Assembly: GCF_019297855.1 (NCBI RefSeq)
Contig: NZ_CP079194.1
Coordinates: forward strand, 1,599,501 to 1,663,500
Direction: 5' to 3'
Origin: Gymnodinialimonas ceratoperidinii
GTDB taxonomy: Bacteria > Pseudomonadota > Alphaproteobacteria > Rhodobacterales > Rhodobacteraceae
DNA length: 64,000 bases
In this document: one piece after another, positions 9,442-18,448 of the stretch
Layout: every line of letters begins with the position of its first letter
Numbering within the stretch: the first letter of the stretch is position 1
Translations under genes and position numbers: made by a program
The notes under the pieces: generated by a model
The model's input: the letters and a program-made list of their open reading frames with translations, nothing else
The model's database searches: none
Told to the model about the DNA's origin: nothing

Positions 9442-10308
9442 TCACTTGTCCAGGTTTTTGCCGACGATGCGCATCAGGAAGATGGCAACGATGTTGGCAA
9501 GGATGATGGCGTAGACGCCGCCTGCGCTGCCCAGTCCGACGTTCTGGCTCTCCAGCACGCGCTGGTAGATCAGGTAGGTCAGCGTCCGGGTGCCGAAGGC
9601 GCCGCCGGTGGTCACGAAGATCTCGGCGAAGACGGCGAGCAGGAAGATCGTCTGGATCAGCACCACGATGGTGATGGCGCGGCTCAGGTGGGGCAGGGTG
9701 ATGAAGCCGAAGCGGGCCAGCGGGCTTGCGCCGTCCATCTCTGCGGCCTCGAGCTGCTCGCTGTCGAGCGACTGGATCGCCGTCAGCAGGATCAGCGTGG
9801 CGAAGGGCAGCCACTGCCAGGACACGATCATCACGATCGAGAAGACCGAGGCATCCTGCAACCAGACCACTGGATCAGCTCCGAAGAAGCGCCAGAGGTG
9901 GGCGAAGACGCCGTTGACCGGGTCCATGAACATGTTCTTCCAGACCAGCGCCGACACGGTGGGCATCACGAAGAAGGGCGCGATCACGAGGATACGGACG
10001 ATGCCCTGACCCCACATCGGCTGATCCAGCAGGATCGCCAGAAGCACGCCGAAGATGATCGAGATCAGCAGGACACCGCCTACGATCATCAGGGTGGTGC
10101 CGACCGCGGGCCAGAAGGAGCTGGAAGAAACGAAACGAATGTAGTTGTCGATCCCGGCGAAGCCGAGGTCGCCGCCACGGAGCGGGCGAAAGTCGCGAAA
10201 CGAGAACCAGAGCGTCATGCAGAGCGGTACGAGCATCCAAACAAGGAGCAGGAAAACCGCTGGCGCCATCATGATCCGGGCCGCTGATCGGGAATGCTGG
10301 GTCGCCAT
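9442..10308 (-). CDS. smoF: Polyol ABC transporter permease SmoF
   Basis: A 288-residue MalF-type permease with six or so membrane segments, starting with one at residues 12-35. The EAA loop reads EAAEMDGASPLARFGFITLP. It is paired with SmoG directly downstream. A 123-bp gap separates it from the binding-protein gene upstream, and that gap carries a stem-loop but no promoter I can point to, so it is probably transcribed from the smoE promoter at a lower level. Confidence 0.92.
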   Translation of the reverse strand: MATQHSRSAARIMMAPAVFLLLVWMLVPLCMTLWFSFRDFRPLRGGDLGFAGIDNYIRFVSSSSFWPAVGTTLMIVGGVLLISIIFGVLLAILLDQPMWGQGIVRILVIAPFFVMPTVSALVWKNMFMDPVNGVFAHLWRFFGADPVVWLQDASVFSIVMIVSWQWLPFATLILLTAIQSLDSEQLEAAEMDGASPLARFGFITLPHLSRAITIVVLIQTIFLLAVFAEIFVTTGGAFGTRTLTYLIYQRVLESQNVGLGSAGGVYAIILANIVAIFLMRIVGKNLDK

Positions 10309-10381
10309 GACACATATCCTCTGCGTTCGAGCCAGGCGGCTCGGTTAAAGGGAAGTTCGTCGATTGTAGGGAATTTTGGGT

Positions 10382-10410
10382 CGAAAGGCGACGATCCACG
10401 CCGCCTTTCG
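10382..10410 (-). other. Intercistronic stem-loop between smoE and smoF
   Basis: CGAAAGGCG (10382-10390) and CGCCTTTCG (10402-10410) form a perfect 9-bp stem with an 11-base loop, 22 bp past the smoE stop. No T-run follows on the transcribed strand. In binding-protein operons such stems often protect the upstream mRNA or let only part of transcription continue, giving more binding protein than permease; that function is inferred here. Confidence 0.6.
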
Positions 10411-10431
10411 TGAGCTTGGTACGCGGAGGGC

Positions 10432-11751
10432 TTACTGGTAGCCGGCCGCTTCCATTGCTTCGTTGGTGATCGCCTGAGCGTTCTCGAGCGCTTCGTCGAG
10501 GGTCTGCTGACCGGCGTAGTAAGCGGAGAACTCCTGGCTCACTTCGGTCGCGATACCGGCAAATTCGGGGATCGCGGCGAACTGAACGCCAACATAGGGG
10601 CTCTCTTCGACGGTCGAGTTGTTCGGGTCAGCCGACAGGATCGAGTCCAGGGTCATCTGCGCGAACGGTACTTCGGCGTAGTTGGGGTTCTCGTAGAGCG
10701 ACGTACGTGCGCCCGGGGGAACGTTGGCCCAACCCTCATTCTCGGCAACCAGCTCGATGTAGTCGGTGGACGTGGCCCACTCGATGAACTGAAGTGCCTC
10801 TTCGGCCTGATCGGTGCCGGCAGGAATTGCCAGTGCCCATGCCCAGAGCCAGTTGGAACGACGGCCCAGGCCGTTGTCGGGTGCGAGCGCGAAACCGACG
10901 GAGTCAGCAACTTCGCTGTCTTCGGGGTTGGTCACGAAGGACGCCGCAACGGTTGCGTCGATCCACATGCCGCACAGACCCTGTTGGAACAGCGAGAGGT
11001 TCTCGTTGAAGCCGTTGGTCGCGAAACCTGCGGGGCCGGATTCCTGCATCATGTCGTTGAAGAAGGTCAGCGTGTCACGCCAAGGCTGCGTGTCGAACTG
11101 TGCCTGCCAGTCCATGTCGAACCAGCGCGCGCCGAAGGAGTTGGACATCGCGGTGATGAATGCACCACCTTCGCCCCAACCGGGCTTGCCGCGCAGGCAG
11201 ATGCCGTTGATGTCGTTCTCACGGTCGGTCATTGCAGCCGCAGCTTCGCGGATGAATTCCCAGGTCGGTGCGTCCGGCATTTCCAGACCGGCTTCTTCCA
11301 TCAGGTCCGTGCGGTACATGATCATGGAAGATTCGCCGTAGAACGGTGCCGCGTAGAGCGTGCCGTCGTGGGACAGACCGTTTGCCATCGCGGGCAGGAT
11401 GTCGTCGACGTTGTACTCGTCCGACAGGTTGTCGAGCGGGACGAGCCAGCCGTTGGCGCCCCAGATCGGCGTCTCGTACATGCCGATGGTCATGATGTCG
11501 AACTGGCCACCGTTGGTGGTGATGTCCGTGGTAACGCGCTGACGCAGCACGTTCTCTTCCAGCGTGACCCACTCGACGGCGATGCCCGTCTCTTCGGTGA
11601 ACTGGTCGGTATAACCCTGCATGCGGATCATGTCGCCGTTGTTCACGGTCGCGATGGTGATGGTCGGCGAGTGGCCGTCAGCGAATGCAGCCGTTCCCGC
11701 TGCACAAATTGCGAGCGCTGTCGTGGCGCCCAATGCTGTCTTGAGAGACAT
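10432..11751 (-). CDS. smoE: Polyol ABC transporter substrate-binding protein SmoE
   Basis: A 439-residue cluster-1 (family 1) extracellular solute-binding protein. Residues 1-24 form a signal peptide ending TAAFADG. The mature protein starts with ITIATVNNGDMIRMQGYTDQF, and the family pattern of glycine- and tryptophan-rich blocks continues through RSNWLWAWALAIPAGT. It captures the polyol in the periplasm and delivers it to SmoFG. It is the first structural gene of the operon, 119 bp downstream of the LacI-type regulator gene, with a palindromic operator in between. Confidence 0.92.
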   Translation of the reverse strand: MSLKTALGATTALAICAAGTAAFADGHSPTITIATVNNGDMIRMQGYTDQFTEETGIAVEWVTLEENVLRQRVTTDITTNGGQFDIMTIGMYETPIWGANGWLVPLDNLSDEYNVDDILPAMANGLSHDGTLYAAPFYGESSMIMYRTDLMEEAGLEMPDAPTWEFIREAAAAMTDRENDINGICLRGKPGWGEGGAFITAMSNSFGARWFDMDWQAQFDTQPWRDTLTFFNDMMQESGPAGFATNGFNENLSLFQQGLCGMWIDATVAASFVTNPEDSEVADSVGFALAPDNGLGRRSNWLWAWALAIPAGTDQAEEALQFIEWATSTDYIELVAENEGWANVPPGARTSLYENPNYAEVPFAQMTLDSILSADPNNSTVEESPYVGVQFAAIPEFAGIATEVSQEFSAYYAGQQTLDEALENAQAITNEAMEAAGYQ

Positions 11752-11817
11752 CCGGTGTCCTCCCTGAGTTGGATGTTACGGCCTCAGGATGCGGTATACC
11801 GGTCCTTGCGTCAACGA

Positions 11818-11841
11818 AAAACTTTACGCGCGTAAAATTTT
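11818..11841 (-). promoter_or_regulatory. LacI-type operator upstream of smoE
   Basis: A 24-base near-palindrome centred on the perfect core TTTACGCGCGTAAA (11823-11836), with AAAAC on one side and ATTTT on the other. It has the central CG of LacI-family operators. A second copy lies upstream of the regulator gene. It sits about 67 bases before the smoE start codon, a place suited to repression of the transporter operon. Confidence 0.8.
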
Positions 11842-11870
11842 GCCAACGTGGTTAATTTTGTGCCTACAAT

Positions 11871-12902
11871 TCAGGCAGATGCGCGAACGATCAATTTTGC
11901 CGGATACACGGTTTCCTGGCGGGCGTTGGCCCGCGCGCCGCTCTCGACCAGCTCGAAAAGGGTGTCGACGGCGCCTTGGGCCACCGAATCGTAGTCATGC
12001 GCAGCGGTGGTCAGGGCCGGGCAGGTGAATCGCGAGAAGGGGTGATCATCGTGGGACGCCACCCGCAGGGCGCAGCCCTCGGTGCGTCCGACACGCAGGC
12101 CGCGTTCGTAGCAGGCCGCGAGGAAGCCGATGGCAAGGCGGTCGTTACTGCACAGGACCGTGTTGGTGGGCAGATGGCCCTTTTCCAACACGTCGTGGGC
12201 GCCCTGACGCCCGATCTCTTCGAACGCCCAACCCTCCCCGCCGATGCTGACCACCCGAGGCTCCAACCCGCGGGCCTCCATCGCATTGATATAGGCGATG
12301 CGGCGTTTGTTGGCGTTGGGGTTGGCGGGGGTCTTCATCTCGAAGAAGCACGGCGGGCTGCCGGTCTGGGTCACGTAACCTACTGTTTGCTCAACAAAAC
12401 TTACGTTATCCGAGCCAATGAATGCCTCTCCCATGCCTTCCATGTTGCTGTCGAACAGCACCGAGGGCACGTCGCGGCAGAACTTCTCGACAGCGCCGCG
12501 GTCCGAGGCGCGCCCAAGCGGGGCCATCAACACGCCCGCAGGCTTGAGCGAGCGGAGCGTCTCGAGGTTTTCGGCCTCCAGCTCGGTGCTGCCGTGGGAA
12601 GAGAGAACGATGGGGCGGAAACCAGCCTCGATCACCATCATCTCGATGGTACGCGCGATTTCGGCAAAGAACGGGTCGGCAAGATAGGGCACCATGATGC
12701 CGATGTTCTTGGTCTGCCGCCGGTTCTGGTTCACCGCGTAGATATTGGGGCGATAGTCGTATTGATCGAGCGCCTTCTCGATCCGTTCGCGCGTCGAGGA
12801 GCGCACGCTTTGAGGGTCGTTGAAATACTTCGAGATGGTCGGTCGAGAGATGCCGCTCACGGCAGCAAAGTCTTCCATGTTTCTGATCTGTTGATCGGCC
12901 AT
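11871..12902 (-). CDS. LacI-family transcriptional regulator of polyol uptake
   Basis: A 343-residue LacI/GalR protein. The N-terminal helix-turn-helix covers MEDFAAVSGISRPTISKYFN, and the hinge helix follows at residues 40-60. The effector domain begins at about residue 67 with IGIMVPYLADPFFAEIARTIE. SISRPTISKYF in place of the commoner VSxxTVSRVL shows it belongs to a Rhizobiales/Rhodobacterales sugar-regulator branch. It is upstream of and in line with smoE, so it probably represses that operon and itself through the two matching palindromes, and is released by a polyol or its phosphate. Confidence 0.88.
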   Translation of the reverse strand: MADQQIRNMEDFAAVSGISRPTISKYFNDPQSVRSSTRERIEKALDQYDYRPNIYAVNQNRRQTKNIGIMVPYLADPFFAEIARTIEMMVIEAGFRPIVLSSHGSTELEAENLETLRSLKPAGVLMAPLGRASDRGAVEKFCRDVPSVLFDSNMEGMGEAFIGSDNVSFVEQTVGYVTQTGSPPCFFEMKTPANPNANKRRIAYINAMEARGLEPRVVSIGGEGWAFEEIGRQGAHDVLEKGHLPTNTVLCSNDRLAIGFLAACYERGLRVGRTEGCALRVASHDDHPFSRFTCPALTTAAHDYDSVAQGAVDTLFELVESGARANARQETVYPAKLIVRASA

Positions 12903-12964
12903 CTGGTTTGAGACCCTTCCTGACTAACCCTACGTTAATGGAGCAACGACGAATATTGAAGCAA

Positions 12965-12988
12965 AAAACTTTACGCGCGAAAAGTTTT
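12965..12988 (-). promoter_or_regulatory. LacI-type operator upstream of the regulator gene
   Basis: A second copy of the smoE operator, 62 bases before the regulator start codon. AAAACTTTACGCGCG is identical to the other site, and the right arm AAAAGTTTT completes an almost perfect palindrome. The duplicated site suggests autoregulation, or looping over the 1.1 kb between the two. Confidence 0.75.
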
Positions 12989-13077
12989 GAGGCGCCTATG
13001 CACGACCGAAAGCCGCCGGATGCCCATAGAGCCCGTCAGCGCAGCGGCTGCAAGATCGAACGTGGGAAGGGGGGGAA

Positions 13078-13152
13078 TGGTGCTGTGAGGGAGGATTGAA
13101 CTCCCGACCTCACCCTTACCAAGGGTGTGCTCTACCACTGAGCTACCACAGC
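13078..13152 (-). tRNA. tRNA-Thr (GGT anticodon)
   Basis: On the minus strand it folds into a full cloverleaf. The acceptor is GCTGTGG with TCACAGC, closed by one G-T pair. The D-arm is GCTCAGTGGTAGAGC. The anticodon stem CACCC/GGGTG has loop TTGGTAA with anticodon GGT. The T-arm is GGGAG-TTCAATC-CTCCC. CCA is encoded at 13080-13078. It reads threonine codons ACC and ACT. Confidence 0.96.
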
Positions 13153-13347
13153 ATTCCGTCTCGGTTATTAGCCGCGGTGTTTGGGCCGTGGCAAGTGGGT
13201 CGAGCGGGACCCGCGTCAGAAAAATGTCACTGGTCAGACCCACCAAGGCGGCTGCTTCGCAACATTTCGCCGCGTCCTAGACGTTGAAGCGCTGCCATGC
13301 AAGCGCAATCTGGACGCCTATGCCTGCGCGGGGTAAAGGCTAGGGCC

Positions 13348-13617
13348 ATGGCACGGAAAACCACCAATGACACAAGCTCGGCCACGCCGCGCAAAACCGC
13401 GAAGCCGGGACGCGAGGACCGGTTGAAAGCCGCGTTGAAGGCCAATATGGCGCGTCGCAAGGCGCAGGCGCGCGCGCGGACAGAATCGACCTCAAACGCG
13501 GCGTCGCCCGAGGTCGGGGGAACCGATGCGGGATCGGCCTCGTTGGACGGGTGCGCGGATGCGGATGGTGCTGCAGGCGGCAAAGGACCCGCGGCGGATG
13601 AGACGGACGAAAAATAG
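13348..13617 (+). CDS. Small basic hypothetical protein upstream of murA
   Basis: An 89-residue protein starting at the ATG at 13348. The N-terminal half is very rich in Lys and Arg (REDRLKAALKANMARRKAQA), probably a basic helix. The C-terminal half is Ala/Gly/Asp/Glu-rich and looks disordered. I recognise no named domain; similar short proteins sit before murA in Rhodobacterales as I remember them. It lies 73 bp ahead of murA on the same strand. It may bind nucleic acid or simply be a charged linker protein; function unknown. Confidence 0.6.
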   Translation: MARKTTNDTSSATPRKTAKPGREDRLKAALKANMARRKAQARARTESTSNAASPEVGGTDAGSASLDGCADADGAAGGKGPAADETDEK

Positions 13618-13690
13618 GGCACCGTCCGGTGGGACGAGTGATCGGGGGCCGACCCCCGGTGGTGCCAGGAAATGAAAAAGGGCAGGGCAG

Positions 13691-14953
13691 ATGGATAGAA
13701 TTGTCGTTAAGGGTTCCGGCCCGCTCAGTGGCCAGATCCCGATTGCGGGCGCCAAGAACACCTGCCTCAAGCTGATGTGCGCCTCGCTGCTCAGCGACGA
13801 GCCCCTGACGCTGACGAATGTGCCGCGCCTCTCGGACGTGGCGACGCTGTCGGAGCTTCTGGAAAGCCTCGGCGTGCAGATCGGACGGTTGGACGACGGT
13901 CAGACGCTGGCGTTTTCGGCCAATTCTCTGTCCTCGCATCTGGCCCATTACGACATCGTTCGCAAATTGCGCGCCTCCTTCAACGTCCTCGGCCCGCTTC
14001 TCGGCCGGACCGGAGAGGCGATTGTCTCGCTGCCCGGCGGTTGCGCGATCGGCGCGCGGGCGGTGGATTTCCACCTTGAAGGGCTCAAGAAAATGGGCGC
14101 GACGGTGTCGCTGGAGGATGGCTACGTCCACGCCTCCGGTGATCTGAAAGGTGCCGAGATCGAGTTTCCGTTCCCCTCCGTCGGGGCGACCGAGAACGTC
14201 ATGTGCGCCGCCGTGCGCGCCAAGGGCACCACGGTGATCAAGAACGCCGCGCGCGAACCTGACACCAAGGCGCTGGCCGATTGTCTGATCGCCATGGGCG
14301 CGGATATCGAAGGGGCAGGGACCGACACCATCGTGGTGCGCGGCGTTGATCGTCTGCACGGCGCGACGCATCGTGTCATCGCCGACCGGATCGAGATGGG
14401 CACTTATATGTGCGCGCCGGGCATCGCTGGCGGTGAGGTCGAATGCATCGGCGGCACCCGAGACCTTGTCGCGTCGCTTTGCGACAAGATGGAAGAGGCG
14501 GGGCTGGAAATCACCGAGACCGACGCCGGTCTGAAGGTGCGCCACCCCGGGGGGCGCTTGAAGGCGGTCAACGTGACCACGGCGCCTTTCCCCGGTTTCC
14601 CGACCGATCTGCAGGCCCAGTTCATGGCGATGATGTGCTTTGCCGAAGGCACCTCGGTGCTGGAGGAGACGATCTTCGAGAATCGCTTCATGCATGCGCC
14701 GGAGCTGTTGCGCATGGGGGCGAACATCGAGGTTCATGGCAACACGGCCCATGTCACCGGCGTCGACCGTCTGCGCGGGGCGCAGGTGATGGCGACGGAC
14801 CTGCGGGCCTCGGTGTCGTTGATTCTCGCCGGGCTGCGCGCCGACGGAGAAACTGTGGTTAACCGCGTTTACCATCTGGACCGTGGTTACGAACATCTCG
14901 CCCGCAAGCTGCAAGGCGTGGGCGCCAAGGTGGAGCGGTTGAGCGATGGCTGA
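13691..14953 (+). CDS. murA: UDP-N-acetylglucosamine 1-carboxyvinyltransferase MurA
   Basis: A 420-residue enolpyruvyl transferase catalysing the first committed step of peptidoglycan synthesis: transfer of enolpyruvate from PEP to UDP-GlcNAc in the cytoplasm. Lys22 in GAKNTCLK is the conserved substrate-binding lysine. Cys118 in [11 protein letters not shown] is the catalytic cysteine that fosfomycin alkylates. The C-terminal [12 protein letters not shown] block with the conserved Arg is intact. Length is normal. The 3' end overlaps the DUF2948 gene by 8 bases. Confidence 0.97.
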   Translation: MDRIVVKGSGPLSGQIPIAGAKNTCLKLMCASLLSDEPLTLTNVPRLSDVATLSELLESLGVQIGRLDDGQTLAFSANSLSSHLAHYDIVRKLRASFNVLGPLLGRTGEAIVSLPGGCAIGARAVDFHLEGLKKMGATVSLEDGYVHASGDLKGAEIEFPFPSVGATENVMCAAVRAKGTTVIKNAAREPDTKALADCLIAMGADIEGAGTDTIVVRGVDRLHGATHRVIADRIEMGTYMCAPGIAGGEVECIGGTRDLVASLCDKMEEAGLEITETDAGLKVRHPGGRLKAVNVTTAPFPGFPTDLQAQFMAMMCFAEGTSVLEETIFENRFMHAPELLRMGANIEVHGNTAHVTGVDRLRGAQVMATDLRASVSLILAGLRADGETVVNRVYHLDRGYEHLARKLQGVGAKVERLSDG

Positions 14954-15410
14954 TCTGGACGCCCGTTTCGAAGATGCCGGCGACGGACCCGTCGCCTTGC
15001 GCGCGCTGGAGGCCGACGACGTTCCGGTCATCTCGGCCCTCGTGCAGGACGCGATCTTCCCGGCGGCGGAAATGCGGTGGGACCGGTCGCGGCGTCGCTT
15101 TGCCCTTTTGGTCAACCGCTTCCGGTGGGAGCGTCGGGACGGCGCGCCCGAGCGGGTGCAGGCGGTTCTGGCCGTGGAAGACGTCTTGAAGGTCTCGAGC
15201 CAGGGCATCGACCGCAAGGACCCCGACCTCGTCTTCTCGATCCTCGCGCTGATCTGGACCCCGTCCGAGGACGGCATGGGGCGGCTGGAACTGGTGCTGG
15301 CAGGCGACGGCGCCATCGCGCTGGAGGTCGAGGCTTTGGAGATCACCCTCAAGGATGTGACGCAGCCCTACGGCGCGATTTCCGGCAAGGCGCCCGACCA
15401 CAAGGTGTGA
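14946..15410 (+). CDS. DUF2948 family protein
   Basis: A 154-residue protein matching the alphaproteobacterial DUF2948 family by its blocks [39 protein letters not shown] and [15 protein letters not shown]. The function of the family is not known. It overlaps murA by 8 bases and is followed by hisD, an order I associate with Rhodobacterales genomes. No signal peptide or membrane segment is seen, so it is cytoplasmic. Confidence 0.85.
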   Translation: MADLDARFEDAGDGPVALRALEADDVPVISALVQDAIFPAAEMRWDRSRRRFALLVNRFRWERRDGAPERVQAVLAVEDVLKVSSQGIDRKDPDLVFSILALIWTPSEDGMGRLELVLAGDGAIALEVEALEITLKDVTQPYGAISGKAPDHKV

Positions 15411-15513
15411 CCGGTGCAGGCCACCGCCGCGCGCTTCAATTGACGGCCGTTCCCATGGGCGCTTGAGGCTGGCGCCCGCGCGGTCTATTTGCCCTGCAAC
15501 GCGAGGAGGGCCC

Positions 15514-16824
15514 ATGCCGCAGTTTCTCAATACAAACGACGCGGATTTCGACCGCCGCTTTGCCGCACTTCTGGAGATGAAGCGCGAGGATGCGCCCGAT
15601 GTGGATACCGTCGTGGCCGAGATCATCGCCGACGTGCGCAAGCGCGGGGACGCGGCGGTGCTGGAGCTGACGGAGAAGTTCGACCGTCTGACCCTCACGC
15701 CCGAGACCATGGCGTTCAGTGTCGAGGAAACGGACGCTGAGATCGCGAAAGTCCCGGCGGCCGAGCGCGCTGCGCTGGAGCTGGCAGCGGATCGTATCCG
15801 CGCCTACCACGTGCGCCAACGGCCCGAGGACGCGCGCTGGACCGACCCGGACGGTGCCGTCTTGGGCTGGCGCTGGGGTCCGGTCTCGGCCGCAGGCCTT
15901 TACGTGCCGGGGGGGCTGGCCTCTTATCCGTCATCGGTTCTGATGAACGCGATCCCCGCCGCCGTGGCAGGGGTGGAGCGGCTGGTGATCTGCGCGCCGA
16001 CGCCCGACGGTGTGGTTAATCCGCTTGTCCTACTGGCGGCTCGGCTTTCGGGCGTCGATACCGTCTACCGGATCGGTGGCGCGCAGGCGATTGCGGCGAT
16101 GGCCTACGGGACCGACACGATCGCGCCGGTTGACAAGATCACCGGCCCCGGCAACGCCTTCGTGGCCGCCGCCAAGCGCCGGGTCTTCGGCAAGGTGGGC
16201 ATCGACATGATCGCCGGCCCCTCGGAAATCCTCGTCATCGCGGACGCCGATAACGACCCGGAGTGGATCGCAACGGACCTGCTCAGTCAGGCAGAGCATG
16301 ACGAGAGCGCGCAGTCGATCCTGATCACCACCGATGCCGCCTTCGGTCAGGCCGTGGCCGAGGCGGTGGAGCGGCAGCTTCAGACCCTGCCGCGCGCCGA
16401 GATCGCCGGGCCGAGCTGGCGCGACTTCGGGGCCATCATCATCTGCGATGACCTCAGCCGCGCGGCGGCCTTGTCGGATCGGATCGCGCCAGAACACCTC
16501 GAGCTGTGCGTGAGCGACCCCGAAGCGCTGTTCGCGCAGATCACCCATGCGGGGGCGGTGTTCCTTGGCCAATGGACTCCTGAAGCCATCGGCGATTACA
16601 TCGGCGGGCCGAACCATGTGCTGCCCACGGCCCGCTCTGCGCGGTTCTCAAGCGGGCTCAACGTGCTCGATTTCATGAAGCGCACGACATTGGCGCGAAT
16701 GACGCCCGATGCGCTCAAGGCGATCGGTCCGGCGGCAGAGGTCCTCGCGGCCTCGGAAGGTTTGGGTGCCCATGGCGCCTCGGTCGCGGCGCGGTTGGCG
16801 CGGCTCAACTCGGACGAGGGATGA
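15514..16824 (+). CDS. hisD: Histidinol dehydrogenase HisD
   Basis: A 436-residue Zn-dependent enzyme that oxidises L-histidinol to L-histidine with two NAD+, the last steps of histidine synthesis. Visible blocks are the KITGPGNAFVAAAKR substrate/NAD region, AGPSEILVIAD, the zinc-ligand block SQAEHD and the PEHLEL histidine. The start at 15514 has GAGGAG seven bases upstream. The last bases overlap the UPF0262 gene. It is separate from other his genes, as is usual in alphaproteobacteria. Confidence 0.97.
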   Translation: MPQFLNTNDADFDRRFAALLEMKREDAPDVDTVVAEIIADVRKRGDAAVLELTEKFDRLTLTPETMAFSVEETDAEIAKVPAAERAALELAADRIRAYHVRQRPEDARWTDPDGAVLGWRWGPVSAAGLYVPGGLASYPSSVLMNAIPAAVAGVERLVICAPTPDGVVNPLVLLAARLSGVDTVYRIGGAQAIAAMAYGTDTIAPVDKITGPGNAFVAAAKRRVFGKVGIDMIAGPSEILVIADADNDPEWIATDLLSQAEHDESAQSILITTDAAFGQAVAEAVERQLQTLPRAEIAGPSWRDFGAIIICDDLSRAAALSDRIAPEHLELCVSDPEALFAQITHAGAVFLGQWTPEAIGDYIGGPNHVLPTARSARFSSGLNVLDFMKRTTLARMTPDALKAIGPAAEVLAASEGLGAHGASVAARLARLNSDEG

Positions 16825-17303
16825 CGACGATGACAATGCGGATCTGCCATATCGAGATCGATACCGACGGCCTTCCCGCCCCCACGCCCGAGATCGAGCA
16901 GGAACGCAAGGTCGCGATCTTCGATCTGCTTGAGGAAAACACCTTCGCCCTGCCGCATGCCGAGGCCCCCGATGGCCCGTACCGCGTGACACTTGCGATC
17001 CGCGAGAAACGTCTGGTCTTCGATATCGACACGGAAGACAGCTCTGACGCGGCCGAGTTCCACCTTTCGCTGGCGCCGTTTCGGCAGACGGTGAAGGACT
17101 ACTGGCAGATCTGCGAGGCCTACTTCGACGCCGTCAAGAAGCTGCCCCCGAGCCAGATTGAGGCCATCGACATGGCCCGGCGCGGCATCCACAACGAGGG
17201 CGCGCGGCTGTTGCAGGAACGACTGGAGGGCAAGGCCGGCATTGATATCGACACCGCCCGGCGCCTCTTCACCCTGATCTGCGTCCTGCACTTCGGAGCC
17301 TGA
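16821..17303 (+). CDS. UPF0262 family protein
   Basis: A 160-residue cytoplasmic protein of the UPF0262 family, with the conserved start RICHIEIDTDGLPAPTPEI, LLEENTFALP and the C-terminal DIDTARRLFTLICVLHFG. Function unknown. The first ATG overlaps the hisD stop as ATGA; a second ATG nine bases later is also possible. The order hisD-UPF0262-phosphatase-infA is a recurring alphaproteobacterial neighbourhood, here opened by a five-gene block before infA. Confidence 0.88.
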   Translation: MTTMTMRICHIEIDTDGLPAPTPEIEQERKVAIFDLLEENTFALPHAEAPDGPYRVTLAIREKRLVFDIDTEDSSDAAEFHLSLAPFRQTVKDYWQICEAYFDAVKKLPPSQIEAIDMARRGIHNEGARLLQERLEGKAGIDIDTARRLFTLICVLHFGA

Positions 17304-17307
17304 GCCC

Positions 17308-17766
17308 TTGGCGAAAGACTTCCCTCAATCTGTCCTCTTCTGCTGTGACCACAACTCGACCCGGTCACCGATGGCGGAGGGTCTGATGAAGCGGTTTTAT
17401 GGCCACCGCGCCTACGTGCAATCGGCGGGGGTGAAGCACGAGTTGGAGATCGACGGCTTCGCCGTCACCGTCTGCGCCGAGCTCGGGGTGGAGTTGGAGC
17501 GTCACCGTGTGCGCTCCTTCGACGAGATGGAGCAATGGGGCGACGATCTGACCGGCTTTGACCTGATCGTGGCCCTCTCGCCCGCCAGCCAGCGCCGCGC
17601 GCTGGAGATGACACGGACGTTTCACATCGACGTCGAATACTGGCCGATCATCGACCCCACCGGGTTGGGAGAGACGCGAGAGGCCAAGCTCACAAGCTAC
17701 CGTCAGGCTCGCGACCAGATCGTTGAACGCATGACGGCAAGGTTCGGCGAGCCGACAGAGGAATAA
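17308..17766 (+). CDS. Low molecular weight protein-tyrosine-phosphatase family protein
   Basis: A 152-residue protein starting at a TTG four bases after the UPF0262 stop. The P-loop is LFCCDHNSTRSPMAEGL, giving the Cys-x5-Arg of the LMW-PTP / arsenate reductase fold, although the usual GN is replaced by HN. The C-terminal general-acid loop reads YWPIIDPTGLGE with the expected DP. It may dephosphorylate proteins or reduce arsenate; its constant place beside hisD and infA argues for a housekeeping phosphatase. Confidence 0.83.
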   Translation: MAKDFPQSVLFCCDHNSTRSPMAEGLMKRFYGHRAYVQSAGVKHELEIDGFAVTVCAELGVELERHRVRSFDEMEQWGDDLTGFDLIVALSPASQRRALEMTRTFHIDVEYWPIIDPTGLGETREAKLTSYRQARDQIVERMTARFGEPTEE

Positions 17767-17823
17767 CGCCGTAGGGTGGTTGTCGTGCTGGCGCTGCATT
17801 CTCACGTTGCTTTACGCGCGAGA

Positions 17824-17843
17824 TAGGTATACCGGTCTACCTA
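17824..17843. promoter_or_regulatory. TetR-type operator in front of the tetR-eamA pair
   Basis: TAGGTATACCGGTCTACCTA is a 20-base inverted repeat with one mismatched pair, ending 13 bases before the TetR start codon. It overlaps a TATACC that could be the -10 element, the usual geometry for autorepression by a TetR protein. Confidence 0.7.
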
Positions 17844-17856
17844 CATGGAGGCGCCT

Positions 17857-18447
17857 ATGACACAATCCGACCAGACCGCTCGGCAACCCGCGCGTGACCG
17901 GCTGCTGCAGGCAGCGCAGGAGTTGTTCTACAACCACGGTATCAATGGGACCGGTATCGACACGATCACGGCGACGGCAGGCGTGGCGAAGAAGAGCCTC
18001 TACAACAACTTCGCCAGCAAGTCCGACCTCGTGCACCACTACCTCCAAGCCCGCCACGAAGAATGGTTGGCGCTCTATTCCGCGCGGGTCGCGTCGGCGG
18101 CCACGCCCCATGCGCGGGTGCTCGCAGTTTTCGACGCCTACCGAGACCACGCGGAGTTTGCCTATTCCCACGGGTTCCGCGGCTGCGGATTGCTTAACGC
18201 GGCAGCGGAGTTGGAGGTCGGCGATCCCGGCCGTGCGGCGGTCCGGCGTCACAAGGAAGAGGTGGAGGCCATTCTCGCGGAGCATCTGGCGAAGATGCTG
18301 CCCGACGACGCGCCACGCGCTGAGCGGGTGGCGGCCCATGTTGCCTATCTTCTGGAAGGCGCAATGGCGCGCGCCGGGCTGGAGGGGACCAGTGCAAGGC
18401 TTCTCACCGCGCGCACCATGGTTGACGACATGCTGAAGGCTCTCTGA
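17857..18447 (+). CDS. TetR/AcrR family transcriptional regulator
   Basis: A 196-residue regulator; the ATG at 17857 is preferred because GGAGG lies six bases upstream, over the ATG at 17845. The N-terminal helix-turn-helix reads GINGTGIDTITATAGVAKKS followed by LYNNFASKSDLV. The C-terminal ligand-binding half (residues 60-196) contains the RGCGLLNAAAEL region seen in a TetR subgroup next to small-molecule exporters. It is separated from the exporter gene by a single base, so it very likely represses itself and that exporter. Confidence 0.9.
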   Translation: MTQSDQTARQPARDRLLQAAQELFYNHGINGTGIDTITATAGVAKKSLYNNFASKSDLVHHYLQARHEEWLALYSARVASAATPHARVLAVFDAYRDHAEFAYSHGFRGCGLLNAAAELEVGDPGRAAVRRHKEEVEAILAEHLAKMLPDDAPRAERVAAHVAYLLEGAMARAGLEGTSARLLTARTMVDDMLKAL

Positions 18448-18448
18448 C

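Noticed and set aside
13340..15352. A 670-codon open frame on the minus strand opposite murA and DUF2948.
   Set aside because: It is an antisense shadow in high-GC coding DNA; the translation is Arg/His/Pro-rich with no domain, while the plus strand carries clear MurA motifs.
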